This document shows, piece after piece, positions 33,942 through 44,409 of a stretch of DNA of 64,000 nt. Position 1 is the stretch's first letter, and each line of letters opens with the position of its first letter. A program made the translations under genes and the position numbers. This DNA is from Corythucha ciliata (Eukaryota > Arthropoda > Insecta > Hemiptera > Tingidae): NCBI GenBank assembly GCA_038030265.1, contig CM075937.1, forward strand, positions 8,866,001-8,930,000, read 5' to 3'. Below the pieces are notes generated by a model. The model ran no database searches and was not told where the DNA came from. It worked only from the letters and a program-made list of their open reading frames with translations.

Positions 33942-34779
33942 TTAAAGAAAAGTAAAATGAACAATAAAAAAAAATTGTAAGTTGAGTCTTTCGACAGGTC
34001 GTCGATCGCGGTTGGAGCGTCGAAGTGGAGGAGAGAGTGTGCTCGAGCGGCTAGGCATGGCCGCAGCCGGCGGCGACTGGTGTGCCGACGGCTCTGGCTC
34101 CGTAGGAGGCGGAGAGGGTGCCAACGGTTCTGGAGACCGAAGCGAGGGCCGTGGGAAACCTGATTTCCGTGGCTGGAAAGACAAGCCTGGAACAGAAAAG
34201 TTTGGTAATACAAAGGGTCTATTGGTGTCCGGTGGGTTATGCACGTCCGGTGCGTCTGGTGACACATCTGTGGCACGCAATTGATTAAAGTGACGCTTTA
34301 TGATCCATTGTCTAAAGCAATAAGATAGTGTAATCGACCAAGCTGGTTGATTACGAAACCAAGATTCCATTTGAGACCTGTGGAATAGTTACGTGCTTGC
34401 ACCCTTTCACCAGCGAGTTGGATCGGGCGTCAACAACTATAAAAAAGTGGTGATTGAAGAAGGGTCCAGCGTAGTCCATGTGTATGCGTTGCCAGTTCGA
34501 GGCAGGGGGTTCCCATTTGTGAAGTGGCGCATGTGCTGGGTCACCTTTAATTAAGCAGCAATGTCTACAGCTTCTAACGAAGGCTTCGATGTCGGTGTCA
34601 ATGTTTCGCCAATAGCAAGTTGCGCGAGCCAACGCTTTCATTTTGACCATTCCCAAGTGAGTCTCATGTAGTTCGTTGAGAACGTATGCCTGGAACTTTT
34701 TAGGAATTATTACGCGTTGTCCTCTGAAGAGAATACCTTGATGGACGGATAATTCCGGGTCGCATATTGTTCCATTCAA
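33942..34779 (-). pseudogene. Gypsy 2 integrase, core deleted
   Basis: The upper part (34351-34779) has the HHCC zinc finger (LNELHETHLG to CRHCCLIKG) and the first catalytic Asp (HMDYAGPF). It then runs out after VVDARSN into unrelated sequence. The lower part (33942-34370) is a C-terminal tail (WIIKRHFNQLRATD, Pro/Ser-rich linker, PVERLNLQF). The middle of the DDE core with the second Asp and the Glu is missing, so an internal deletion has removed integrase activity. Confidence 0.85.
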
Positions 34780-34785
34780 GAGTTT

Positions 34786-36321
34786 TTATTTTAGCAGTGA
34801 CAATTCGGGGTCCACGCTCGTTTCTATCTGTCGGTCCCTTGATGTTATTGTAGTGGACGTAACTTGCGAAATAGTGTTTTCGTGACACGTAAAGTCATCA
34901 TCGACAAGTTGGAGAGCATGTTCGGATGAAGGTAACGGATTGCGAGACAAATAGTCAACGTTAGTGTGGGCAAGGGTTGAGCGGTAGTCAACGGTGTAGT
35001 CAAATCCTGATAGATACTGGGCGTAGCGGAGCATACGAGATGAAGTTAACGGTGGTAACTGTTTTTGTGGGTGTAAGGTCATCATCATCGGTTTATTGTC
35101 CACGATAAGTTTGAATTTCCGTCCGTAAATGTAGTCGAAAAATTTTCGAAAAGCCCAATATACAGCTGTCGCTTCTTTGTCTAGTTGACTATAGTTGGTT
35201 TCCGCGTTTGACAGTAAGCGCGACGCAAAGGCTATCGGTCTCTCGCTTCCGTCAGGGCAAGTATGCAAGAGTACCACTGCGAGACCGTGAGAACTTGCAT
35301 CTGTCGCTAGTGTAATTGGGTAGTCAGGATGAAATGGAATTAATACTTTGTCACTAGCGATTTCTGTTTTGATTGTGTTAAATGCGTTTTCGCAGTCAGC
35401 TGTCCATGTAAAATTTTGATCTTTTCTGAGGAGTTTTTATAGCGGGTGTAGAACGTGAGAAGCGTTAGGCAGGAAGCGGGAGTAGTATAAGACTAGTCCT
35501 AGAAATTGTTTTACTTGATCCGCATTTTGTGGATGTGACGCTTCGAGTATCGCTCGTATTTTGTCAGAGGATTTTTGTAGTCCCTCAGAACTGATTGTAT
35601 GTCCCAGATACTGGATCTGTTTTTTGAAGAATTTGCATTTAGATTCATTTAAATGTAAATTGTAACGACGTAATTTGTTTAGAACTTGGATGAGGCGATG
35701 TTTGCATTCTTCGAGCGTTCGTCCATGGACGACTAGGTCGTCGAAGTACGCCGCTGTTCCGTCGAGGTCTTGTATGAATTGGTCGATGAATTAGTGAAAT
35801 TCATTCGGCGCCGTCTTAATGCCAAAGAATAAGCGGTTGACCTTGTATGTCCCTAGATGGGTGGAAATGGTTTGGATTGTTGGAAGGTGCAAATACGCTT
35901 TGAAAATGTCAAGGGTACAGAAATAAAGTCCATGACGCATTTTGTTAAAAATGTCTTCTATCCTGGGTATGGGATAGCGAGCATCCATTAGCTGTGAATT
36001 TACGGTTACTTTGTAATCAGCACAAATTCGTATTGTTGAGTCACTTTTTGGTACCACGACGGTTGGTGTTCCCCAATCTGAGTGTTCAACACGAGTTATG
36101 ATTCCCTGCTGTTCGAGTGTCTCTAACTCGTGGTCCACTCGTTCACGTAGTGCATACGGAACTGGTCGAGGTTTGATGAAAATTGGTTTTGCGTCAGGAC
36201 GGAGGTGTAAACGACAGGTGTGATTCGGTACTTGTCCGACAACTCCCTGGAAAACATCAGAATATTGTTTTATTATGTCGGAAACAGTGATATTTATATT
36301 TGTTTGTTCAGCGGGATTCAT
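34786..36321 (-). pseudogene. Gypsy 2 reverse transcriptase and RNase H
   Basis: The RT fingers at 35791-36321 (YALRERVDHELETLEQQG, DWGTPTVVVPKSDS, RICADYKVTVNSQLMDARYP, CTLDIFKAYLHL, FFGIKTAPNEF) end at a TAA at 35791. The following sequence in the same general frame carries the catalytic box as YFDDLVVHG near 35735. A further stop lies near 35440. RNase H is open at 34786-35277 (AFASRLLSNAETNYSQLDKE, FRKFFDYIYGRKFKLIVDNKP). The lesions are mostly single stops. Confidence 0.85.
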
Positions 36322-36436
36322 GATGGCCTTAATGTCATGAAGGTCTACGTGGAGTTTCCGAATCCAGTCGCGTCCTAGTATGGATGAACAATTTTTTTCA
36401 CACGACGAATAGCTCTAGTTTGTGTTTTTTTCCTTT

Positions 36437-36760
36437 TTAGGAGACGTCGACTGTGGCTACGCCGATCGGTTGGAATATTTCCACTGTATACGTTCGGAAA
36501 ACAATAGGGGTTTGAGCCAAGACAGAGTGTGTGGAAATGGTGTGGAACGTATTTTTACTCACCATTGATACACGGCTACCAGAGTCCATTTCGAATGCAA
36601 TAACTTTATCGTTAATTTTTACCTGAGCATACATTTTGTCGTCGTGTAGGGAGGAAATGTTTTCTACGTGGTTAATAGCGTAATCTTCGTCAGAGGCTGG
36701 AGAAGCGGCAACGTTGTGCACTCCTGGAGGTCGTGCGGGTTTCGAGTTAGACTTCGACAA
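36437..36760 (-). pseudogene. Gypsy 2 aspartic protease
   Basis: The frame contains the retropepsin active site as FEMDSGSRVSMVS, followed by the typical small hydrophobic strand region. The protease normally cleaves the gag-pol polyprotein. The frame ends at 36437 and the link to RT is frameshifted near 36430-36300. Confidence 0.8.
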
Positions 36761-36862
36761 AGTTATAATGCAGATGCGAGCAAGATGTCCCTTTTTATTG
36801 CATTTGTCGCAACGTATTTTCTCCTTTGAGCGGCACGCTCTTGTTTCGTGGTTGGCCCTTCT

Positions 36863-37750
36863 TCAGTGTAAGCACATGCCGGAGAGTCCGAGCTGTTCTA
36901 ATTTAACATTTTGTTTATGTCTCGAGGACGTAGATGTGCGGGTTGGAAGGGTCCGGGCTGGGGCTGCCGTGGCATTCTTGAGTACGTGTGAGCGTCCGAC
37001 GGTTTTTATTTTGTTAACTGGATGTAATTTTGAAGCGTAAATTTCCTTGTTTTCTAATTTGGATGCCTCATCAATGGCCAAAGCGATTTCTACGGTCTTT
37101 TCGAGTGTTATTTCTCCTTGTTGTAGTAGTTTTTCGCGAATGTCAGAATCGCTAACACCACGAATAAATTGAGCTCGTAGCATCAATTGCATGACAGAAA
37201 GCGAACATTCGGCGTTTGTACAGGTCGATTTAAAATTTGCTTTCTGTGCGAGGTGTTTTAGCCCCGAAATATAGTTGGACAGTGACTCGCCTGTATGTTG
37301 GATGCGAGACAGGAATCGATGCTGCTCTGTAAGAATATTTGACCGTGGGCTGAGATGTTCCGATAGTAATTTAATGAGGTCATTTGAAGTTTTTGTGGTC
37401 GGAAGGTCCGGTGCAGTTAAGCTTGACAATAGCTGGTAATTCTTCGGGCCGAGGCAGTTAATAAGAATTCGTACCATTGCCTGGTCTGAAGCCGGATCGG
37501 TCCCTGTCAGGCCTTTTATCATGTAAAAATTGTCGAGCCGTTGAATGTAGGAGTCAAACGGTTCTTGTGCTTCGTCATAAGACTCGAAGTTGAGCGATTG
37601 AGTTTGTAAAATTTCTTGAACAGACCTGGGGCCCGACGATGTAGAAGCGGGTGTGGCCGCTGCCGGTGATGGCGTCAGTCGCGAGACGAACCTGTTGAGC
37701 GCTGCCGTGAGTTCGGCAAGGCCGGGGGTAGGTGCAGGGGGATCGTTCAT
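36863..37750 (-). CDS. Gypsy 2 gag
   Basis: 295 residues from the ATG at 37750: a Pro/Ala-rich start, a capsid-like domain (FESYDEAQEPFDSYIQRLDN, QFIRGVSDSDIREKLLQQ) and a basic region. The stop at 36863 falls inside the first zinc knuckle (C-x2-stop-x4-H-x4-C), replacing its second Cys. A second complete CCHC (CDKCNKKGHLARIC) follows downstream in the same frame, so one nonsense change truncates gag-pol. Confidence 0.85.
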   Translation of the reverse strand: MNDPPAPTPGLAELTAALNRFVSRLTPSPAAATPASTSSGPRSVQEILQTQSLNFESYDEAQEPFDSYIQRLDNFYMIKGLTGTDPASDQAMVRILINCLGPKNYQLLSSLTAPDLPTTKTSNDLIKLLSEHLSPRSNILTEQHRFLSRIQHTGESLSNYISGLKHLAQKANFKSTCTNAECSLSVMQLMLRAQFIRGVSDSDIREKLLQQGEITLEKTVEIALAIDEASKLENKEIYASKLHPVNKIKTVGRSHVLKNATAAPARTLPTRTSTSSRHKQNVKLEQLGLSGMCLH

Positions 37751-38007
37751 GGCGTCCCGAGAGCAATGCAGACAATGAAATGTAAAAAAAATAAACTGAA
37801 GCGTAGAAAATAACTGAAATTAACACAGACACAGAACTATCGCGGGAAAGTCCCGAAAACATCGCGAACGCGAATAGCCTGGTGATCCTCGTCGCCAACT
37901 GTTATGTATGAGGGAGGACAGAGTAAGAAGAAAACGCCTTCATGAGGTGAGATGTATATTTGTAAGAAGCTCATGACCAACTAACGAGGGGGCAAATGAG
38001 ATGTATA

Positions 38008-38830
38008 TGTTACCGGGAATGTCGTGAATCAGGAAATCACGTGAATTACTAGGAAATCACGAGATTCCCTGCATCCCTCAGTGAATGACGTTATTTCCTA
38101 GGGATTGACGTTAATACCTAAAATGGTCAGTCAATGTTGTTTATCTTTACATTCTTCCATGGAATTCACGACATTTCCTAGTCATTCACGTGAATTACTG
38201 GTCGTTGTCAGGAAATGTTGATAGAGAGTAACCAGTTCGTAAAATCAAATGTACTTCCATGGTATGGTAACTCTAATCGCCAATTTCACCATGTGGGAGT
38301 TATGCTAACTCCATGATTGACTGGCTGAGTAAATCAGCTAGCCAATCATGGAGTTAAGCCTAACTCTCGCATGGTGAAATTGGACATAAGCGTTTCACAA
38401 CTAAATAAACTAAAATGAAAAAACTATAATGAACCAAAAATAATAAACGTAAAAAGATAATTTATACCAAAATATTGAACGGGGAATTCACTTGTTAGAA
38501 CAACTTAAACTGCTGTGGCATTTTGAAGTGCACAGTCTTTTTTTCGATTTGCAACTACATTTATTGGTAGTGCACTTTGTCGTGCAATTGCACCGATGAT
38601 AGCCTTGCTGATATGAGATAAGACTATCACTAAAGTTGCCCGTGCGCCCTGCGACGAGGTAGGGATTAACGTGAATGCCTAGGAAATGTTGTTATAAACA
38701 ACAATCCCTAAAATCTTCAGGAAATAACGTTACTTACTAGTAAATGACGTTATTCCCGGCTATGTGTAGTCATTAACGTGATTCCCTAGTAATTCACGTG
38801 ATTTCCTGATTAACGGCATTCCCGGTAACA
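38008..38830. mobile_element. 823-bp TIR element inserted in Gypsy 2 LTR
   Basis: The ends TGTTACCGGGAATG and CATTCCCGGTAACA are perfect 14-bp complements, and the inverted match runs on for about 50 bp (AATCAGGAAATCACGTGAAT). The target duplication is TATA (38004-38007, 38831-38834). The other LTR (33785-33795) shows the uninterrupted site with a single TATA. Subterminal regions repeat AGGAAAT and ACGTTATT motifs. There is no open frame, so it is non-autonomous. Confidence 0.9.
38280..38393. repeat. Foldback within the 823-bp element
   Basis: CCAATTTCACCATG at the left pairs with CATGGTGAAATTGG at the right. GAGTTA, TAACTCCATGATTG and GGCTGA pair further in around a small loop (GTAAA). About 50 bp per arm. 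It may be an older insertion or a structural centre of the element. Confidence 0.75.
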
Positions 38831-39039
38831 TATACGTTTCGAGTGGCGTATGCCCATGGATTAATAATCGGGTGTATAATAGGTCTTGAGGGAGATAAGG
38901 GCCTGGGCCAGTGACCAAGCCCTGAGGAGATGGCGGACTGAACCAGGGTAGAGAACCTTTAAACCAGGTATGCTTGGCCGCCATATTGTGCTCTTCTGTC
39001 AAGAAAAGATAGTGTGCACTGAGAGAAAAAAAGGCCTTC

Positions 39040-39445
39040 ATCGGGTCAATATTCGCTCGAGCATCGGGTTAAAGTTGTAACGCCCGATGATCAGGTTGAA
39101 ATGGCCTTAAGGGTTTTCACCCGATTACAACAATCGGTACATTTTGAACCGATCATCGTGCCAAGTCATTAGCCTTTGGATACACCCGATGAACACTCCT
39201 CGGTTAACTTTGTCCTGACCATCGGCCCGAGTTTTCACCCGATGAACATTCCTCGGATTGATTTTGTCTGAACATCGTTCCGACTTCTCGCCCGACGCGC
39301 ATTCCTCAGATCACTTTGGCCTGACCATCGGCCCGAATTTTCACCTGATGGACAACCTTCGGTTCGCTTTGGTCTGACCATCGGTCTGAGTGTTCACCCG
39401 ATGTCTATTCCTCCTCGGATCGCTTTCGCCAGACCATCGGTCCAA
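39040..39445 (+). repeat. Tandem array of about 60-bp units with CCCGATG and CATCGG
   Basis: Six or seven imperfect units of about 60 bp contain GACCATCGGTCTGAG, TTTTCACCCGATGAAC, ATTCCTCGGATCGCTTTGG. Another unit appears at 39935-40005, so the array was split by the 39448-39815 foldback and AT-rich filler. Confidence 0.75.
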
Positions 39446-39447
39446 GG

Positions 39448-39815
39448 TAATTTAAATTATGTTGTTTCCGAACCAGTTGAAACATTCTTATTTTTATTGT
39501 TAACACTGGTCGGCTAGTTTCGGGGTATGCAACACACATTATGCAGGCATCCACGTAGAAACAAATCTGTGTCACGAGCTAAAATTCCCCCAAAAAACTT
39601 GAGAAACGGCAGCACAAAGAAACTTGTTTCTCAAACTCGGCCGTTTCTCAAGGTTTTTAGGTAATTTTAGCTCGTTACATGTGACAGGTATTTGTTTCCA
39701 CGTGGATGCCTTGATAATAGGGTGCATTCTCCGAAACTAGCCGGCAAGTGTTAACAATAAAAATAAGAATGTTTCAACTAAAAAAAAAAAAAAAATTAAA
39801 TTACCTAAAGTCAAG
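39448..39815. mobile_element. Long foldback splitting the tandem array
   Basis: GTTGAAACATTCTTATTTTT at the left (from about 39476) has its complement at the right (to about 39779). The complementarity continues through TGTTAACACT, CGGCTAGTTTCGG, CATCCACGT, GAAACAAAT and GAGAAACGG, and outward through GGTAATTTAAATT. About 150 bp per arm. No coding sequence. Confidence 0.75.
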
Positions 39816-40049
39816 TTAAAGTTCAATAAACACTCTAACAACAAATAAACAAATGATAATTTATTATATCAATATTGTTTTTTAAATAATATTATTATAT
39901 CAATAAAAAATAGACATTTGAAACTAAAAACATCATTGGTCTGAGTCAGAGTTTTCACCCGATGCACAATCTTCCGTGGGCTTTGGCCTGACCATCGATC
40001 TGAAAATGTCAAACATAATTATTGAAATTATGAAAAATGATAGCATGCA

Positions 40050-42292
40050 ATACCCGATGAGAACAGGTCCATCGAATCGATGTCGACGAGACATTTTTTC
40101 ACTGAGGTAATGATCGAGTCGATGGTGAGTCAAAAACGTCCTGCGAACGGCCGTCTTATCGATGGAGATGAATCGATGGCATCTCATCGACCATCCATTG
40201 ACGATTACAATCGAGTTTTTATCGAGTCAGTAGTAGGTCAGCATGGTCGACGTCGATGCATCGACATCAGGCAGACGTCGATTGTTAGTGCGATATTACG
40301 TCGAAATGACGTTTTATCGAGTTTTTTCATCGACAGATTTCCGATGAATTGTCGATCTGTTGCATCGAGGCGCTGTCGATGAAATGAGTCAACTAAAGCT
40401 CGACAGGCAATCAACAACGCAAGTCATCATTATCCATAGAAGAAGTACACGAGGAATCATCGAGACCATCCTGACACTTACGCACCCGTAAGAGACGGAA
40501 TAGCCTCGCTGCCTGGTATACTTTTTCAGTGAATGCGATCAGAGTACGACGTCGATCACCCATGAATAATACGACGATAATTATGTATAGGTACATACGT
40601 TTTGGACTGCTGTCCTGGATCTTGGAACTGATAGTAGCAAGCGTCTTCTACTTCATCTGGAAACACTCGATCTTTCCTTCGAAATTAATTAAGGAGGGTT
40701 CACCAATTTCATGGTCAATAGTAGGTAGGCTTCGGGGTATTGATGTATCGCATAATCATTTTTTTCCTTTTATTTATTGTAATTTAAAATAACATGATTA
40801 TACCTAGTGAGTTAAAAAAAATGGAGCTGTCGGGTACATAATTCTGAGGACGAGAAACTTTTTCTTTTTTGTTTACTGCACAATACACAATACAAAGCAC
40901 AGGACTGCACGAGTGCACGCGAATAACTTCATAACTTGCCTCACCAAGGTACATTCTTGGTTGAAGAAGGTACGGCGTGGGCGTACGCGACAACAAGGAA
41001 CAAGAAAAGTCCGCGTCAGCCCTACTGGGTTGCCTCACGCAACCCCCACTCTATCCCTACCACCGCAAGTTCTCCTTTCTCACCCGATGCTCTGCTAATC
41101 CCTTTCTTAGAAAGATTGGAAACGTGGTTCTATAATATTCTATATTATTCTACTTCCCCTCGGCGCCCTTGTATCAACTCCTTTTTTTCTATTTTTTTTT
41201 TTTATTTGTTCTTTTGTCGTTTTCTTGGTTATTTACACATTTTAAGCGTATACAGAGAAATAAAACAGTCCACGCATCGTCGCTGGTTATATACGAAAAC
41301 GTTTGCAGTTGTGGGAAATCATCAAAAAGTGTGCCACTTCTTGAACAAGTGTAAATAAAACTGCTGGAATCTGAACGTCATTTTTATTACCCCGACAACT
41401 GTACGGAGGAGGGGGTTGTTGATAAGGACCTATTATATTTTAGGCATAGTACGTAATGAAGATTTGAAAGGTAGAAATTAATGGTAGGTATAGTGCATTT
41501 CATTCATCATGATGTAATACGGAATAGGATGGGGAGGGCGACAACGTCACTAAACACAGTTATATATACGGCGAGAATACATCCGAGTGCATCGAATTGT
41601 CGAATCTCTATTAACTTACAAAATTTATGTTTAAAATAACCCAAGCTATCGAGAACATTTCGACGTCGACATCACGTAACGCATTCTACATTGAGACATG
41701 AGATATTTTCAACGTCGGTTCTCTAGCGAGACCATCACCGTCTTCAAGTCGAGAAGAAATCAACGCAGTAGACATTTTACGTTGAAACATCAAAATAGTA
41801 TCGATATCGATACTACTAGGATTTATTACGTTCGCTATCGAGGGATTAACGCCACTAAGCACAATATTGTATATAAGGCTAGAATATACCAGTGTGCATA
41901 GAATTTGCACGTCTCCATAGTGTAAATGTATTACCGAATTCTTATTAGCGTTAAAATTGATGTTTAAAATAACCAAAGCTATCGAGAAAATTTCCACGTC
42001 GATATCACGTAATGTATTCTACATTGAAGCACCGATATAATTTCAACGTCGGTTCTCAGGCGAGACCATCGCCGTCTTGAAGTCGATAAAAATTCCACAT
42101 CGAATCTTTATCGACGAGATAAACGTCGACGAATAGATGTGATAACGATGTCACATTCACATCGATGAACAAACCTCGATTCATCGAGGTAGTATTGCCG
42201 TCGATTATATGTTGTTAAAAAGTCATCTCCGAAAAACAGGGCCATCGATGTGTAATCAACGTCGATTCGATGGACTTGTTCTGATCGGGTAA
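40050..42292. mobile_element. 2.2-kb TCGA-rich element with 30-bp TIRs
   Basis: The left TIR TACCCGATGAGAACAGGTCC (40051-40070) continues ATCGAATCGA. Its complement ends at 42292 with two or three mismatches. Both subterminal zones (40075-40390 and 41570-42260) are packed with ATCGA, GTCGA and TCGAT strings, far beyond chance. The centre (40400-41520) is different, with runs of T and a short CAAGG/ACGCGAC region. Short open frames have no recognised motif. Confidence 0.65.
41525..42190 (+). repeat. Tandem duplication of about 331 bp
   Basis: 41631 onward (AAAATAACCCAAGCTATCGAG) recurs at 41962 with substitutions. TTCTACATTGA, TTTCAACGTCGGTTCTC and GCGAGACCATC are shared. An earlier pair, TTATATATACGGCGAGAATA and TGTATATAAGGCTAGAATA, lies at the same offset. 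Each copy thus has a TATATA-like string. Confidence 0.7.
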
Positions 42293-43930
42293 GCTACTAG
42301 TATCAGTAGAGTAGTACTCACAGTCCGAACACGTGATGAACGAGAAACGAAAGTGGTCAGAAAAAGAGGGTCAGATGAATCTTTCTGTATCCACATACTC
42401 CAACACTCGACACTTCAATGCATTGGGAAAGAAACCGTTACTCGAAACGGAAAGGTTGAGCCCCTCCACTGACCCCCATCAGTCCAAAATGAACCTAGCA
42501 GCTTGTCTCTTAAGGGCAGATTCGAACGATGCAGAGCTTCCCCATAACCCTTCGAACGAATTAGAAGCGTCAGCGTTTTTTCTTTTCTTTTTTTTATCTT
42601 GGGTGGTAGAACGTTAGTTCATCGGTTCGAACAAGGAAATCGACCGAAAAAAAAACTGAATTGATCCGATGAGATTGTAAATGAATTATAATCATTCACA
42701 TATTAAATTTTGTACTTCGATCTCTAAATGAAAATTGCCAAGCCAAACGAGTAGGTACCTGATAATATTTATTTTCCTGGCCATTACAACCCTTGCGCCC
42801 ATGCAGCTAAACTTTTCTCCCAGAAAATTAAACACCTCTTTACTCCAGATCACTTATTACACGTCAGCCCAATTTTTCCAGGCAAAAAACCTCGTCAATT
42901 AAACAAAACTCCATCAGCCTGATTGTACAAAAGGCATTTATTTTTATTTGTTCGAACCACCAGGTAATTTTTTTATCACCAGTCTAGTCATCGTGCTGAT
43001 CTCAGATTTTGAATGTTTCGATTTCCCCTACAGAATGAAAGAAGACAGCGCTGGCTTCAAAATTGCAGGCAGGATAAATGGGTCCCAGTCCCAACTATTC
43101 ATTCAGTTCTTTGTGAGGTAACTATAATTTCTAGTGTTCTAGTGCACTGAAAACAAAATGTTTCTATCGGGGAATTGTTCTCTGCGTTTGTCTTCACACG
43201 AGAATAATTTCCAGAAACGACGAGCTCTCCACAATGCCCACCCCACCAAAAAAATAAAAACCTATCACTTCAATTTTCCACCAGTCTTCACCATCAACAT
43301 ACCATTTTAATTTAGAATGAACGAGTGGAAAACCATATCACTGGGAACACTGAAATCTTACAATTTTCAATTTGCGAGAGAAATGCCTGATGAACGAAAT
43401 CTTGAACAAGGAAAAGGGCCTTCAGTCTGGGCTGGGTGGTCGAAAAAGGGTCTGCCTGGTCACTCTTTAATACTTGATATGTCGATTAAACTAAATAATC
43501 CCTTAAGACGAAGATGCCCAAGACAGTTTTAAAACCACCATTTCTTCGTGCTCTCCTAGTAGGCGATTGATCTCTCGCAATTCACTCTGAAGCGACAATA
43601 TACGCTGTTCGTTCCCAGGCTATAAGACGCCAATAACATCGTTATCGTCGGTAACATTCACAGGGCGTAGTAACTTACGTTAATTTTCGCCTTAGAATTA
43701 TTTGAGGAATCAAATTCAGATGGTTGGTGCAAGAAGCTTTTTCAGAGTCAATCACAAATCGTGACTAGAAAAACGATTATGCAACGTAAAAAGAAGCTCA
43801 GCGACATCACCGATCAATAAATTGCAATCAATATGTGAATATAGGAAGCCTAAAACCAACATAAAACAATTAAATCTTGAAAGAAAGAAATAAAAAAGCT
43901 TCTCCATTCTATTATCTGATATAGCATAAC
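42293..43930. other. Unassigned interior of the 5-kb element
   Basis: Several short open frames (for example 42333-42617 and 43317-43532) show no domain that I recognise. No repeats of families A-D. This would be the place for a decayed transposase, but I cannot identify one. Confidence 0.4.
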
Positions 43931-43992
43931 TTAGTCATTAGAGCTCAATATGGCGGGCAAGCATACTCAGGTTATAGTGCCTTAAACCAGGG

Positions 43993-44409
43993 TGCCGGCA
44001 AGCAAAACTAGGAATCAATGAGGAAGACCAGGAAGCTTCGGCATGGTTGCTGGGACTAACACGGGTTAAGCTTAGGCGGATAGTAGGGATGTATACAGGA
44101 CATTACGCCCTCATGGGGGCAGTAGGGGAGCCCGACTGCGAAAGGTGTGGGGAGGCTGAGGAAACCGCGGAGCACGTCGTATGCGAGTGTGACGGCTACG
44201 CGGCGGCCAGATACACCATTTTTGGTGACGATAGGATATCCTTCCCCAGCTTCTCAAAGGAGAATGGGACCCGTCTCCTGAGTTTGCTGGAGAGGATAAA
44301 TAGGTTTGAGGAGCCGTACTAGGCTCTCTCGAGTCCGGGCCCCAAGTGGGTATGGTGTATGGGCCGAAATGCTTTTGGCACCTTCGGAGTCGGGAGACCG
44401 TCCGAGCCC
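43993..44409 (+). pseudogene. LINE C-terminal Cys-rich tail
   Basis: The frame continues from the RNase H piece: a helical linker (LTRVKLRRIVGMYTGH), then CERCGEAEETAEHVVCEC, a Cys/His cluster usual after RNase H in R1/I-type LINEs, and a stop near 44322. The 3' UTR of about 90 bp ends in poly(A) 44411-44432. Confidence 0.85.

Larger units (their letters stand above)
33684..38881 (-). mobile_element. Gypsy LTR retrotransposon 2, both LTRs, defective
   Basis: Coding on the minus strand. LTRs are 33684-33836 (153 bp) and 37900-38881 (155 bp after removing an 823-bp insertion and its 4-bp duplication). The 5-bp target duplication GGTCT is at 33679-33683 and 38882-38886. Next to the 5' LTR on the minus strand is GTTGGCGACGAGGATC, a primer-binding-type sequence. 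AGAGGGAGAC precedes the 3' LTR as polypurine tract. Gag, protease, RT, RNase H and part of integrase are present. It shares design and tail motif (RRxxRxRxPVxRLNL) with Gypsy 1 but is a different family. Confidence 0.92.
38949..43984. mobile_element. 5.0-kb TIR element with 8-bp target duplication, composite
   Basis: The left end TAGAGAACCTTTAAACC continues to GGTATGCTTGGCCGCCATATTG. The right end, read inverted, is TAAGGCACTATAACC continuing to GAGTATGCTTGCCCGCCATATTG. AACCAGGG flanks both sides (38941-38948, 43985-43992) within a LINE frame that is otherwise continuous. An 8-bp duplication fits hAT or P-type elements. I see no transposase. The interior holds a tandem array, a foldback and a TCGA-rich TIR element, plus about 1.6 kb of unassigned DNA. 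Confidence 0.75.

Noticed and set aside
33982..34284. Gly/Ser-rich plus-strand frame
   Set aside because: It is antisense to the Pro/Ser-rich integrase tail of Gypsy 2.
40913..41098. tRNA-derived SINE in the ACGCGAC/GCCTCACGC region
   Set aside because: No consistent A-box and B-box spacing or poly(A)/T end could be established.
40080..41358. Several short frames inside the TCGA-rich element as possible transposase
   Set aside because: No DDE, zinc-finger or other transposase pattern is visible, and frames are short and biased by the ATCGA repeats.
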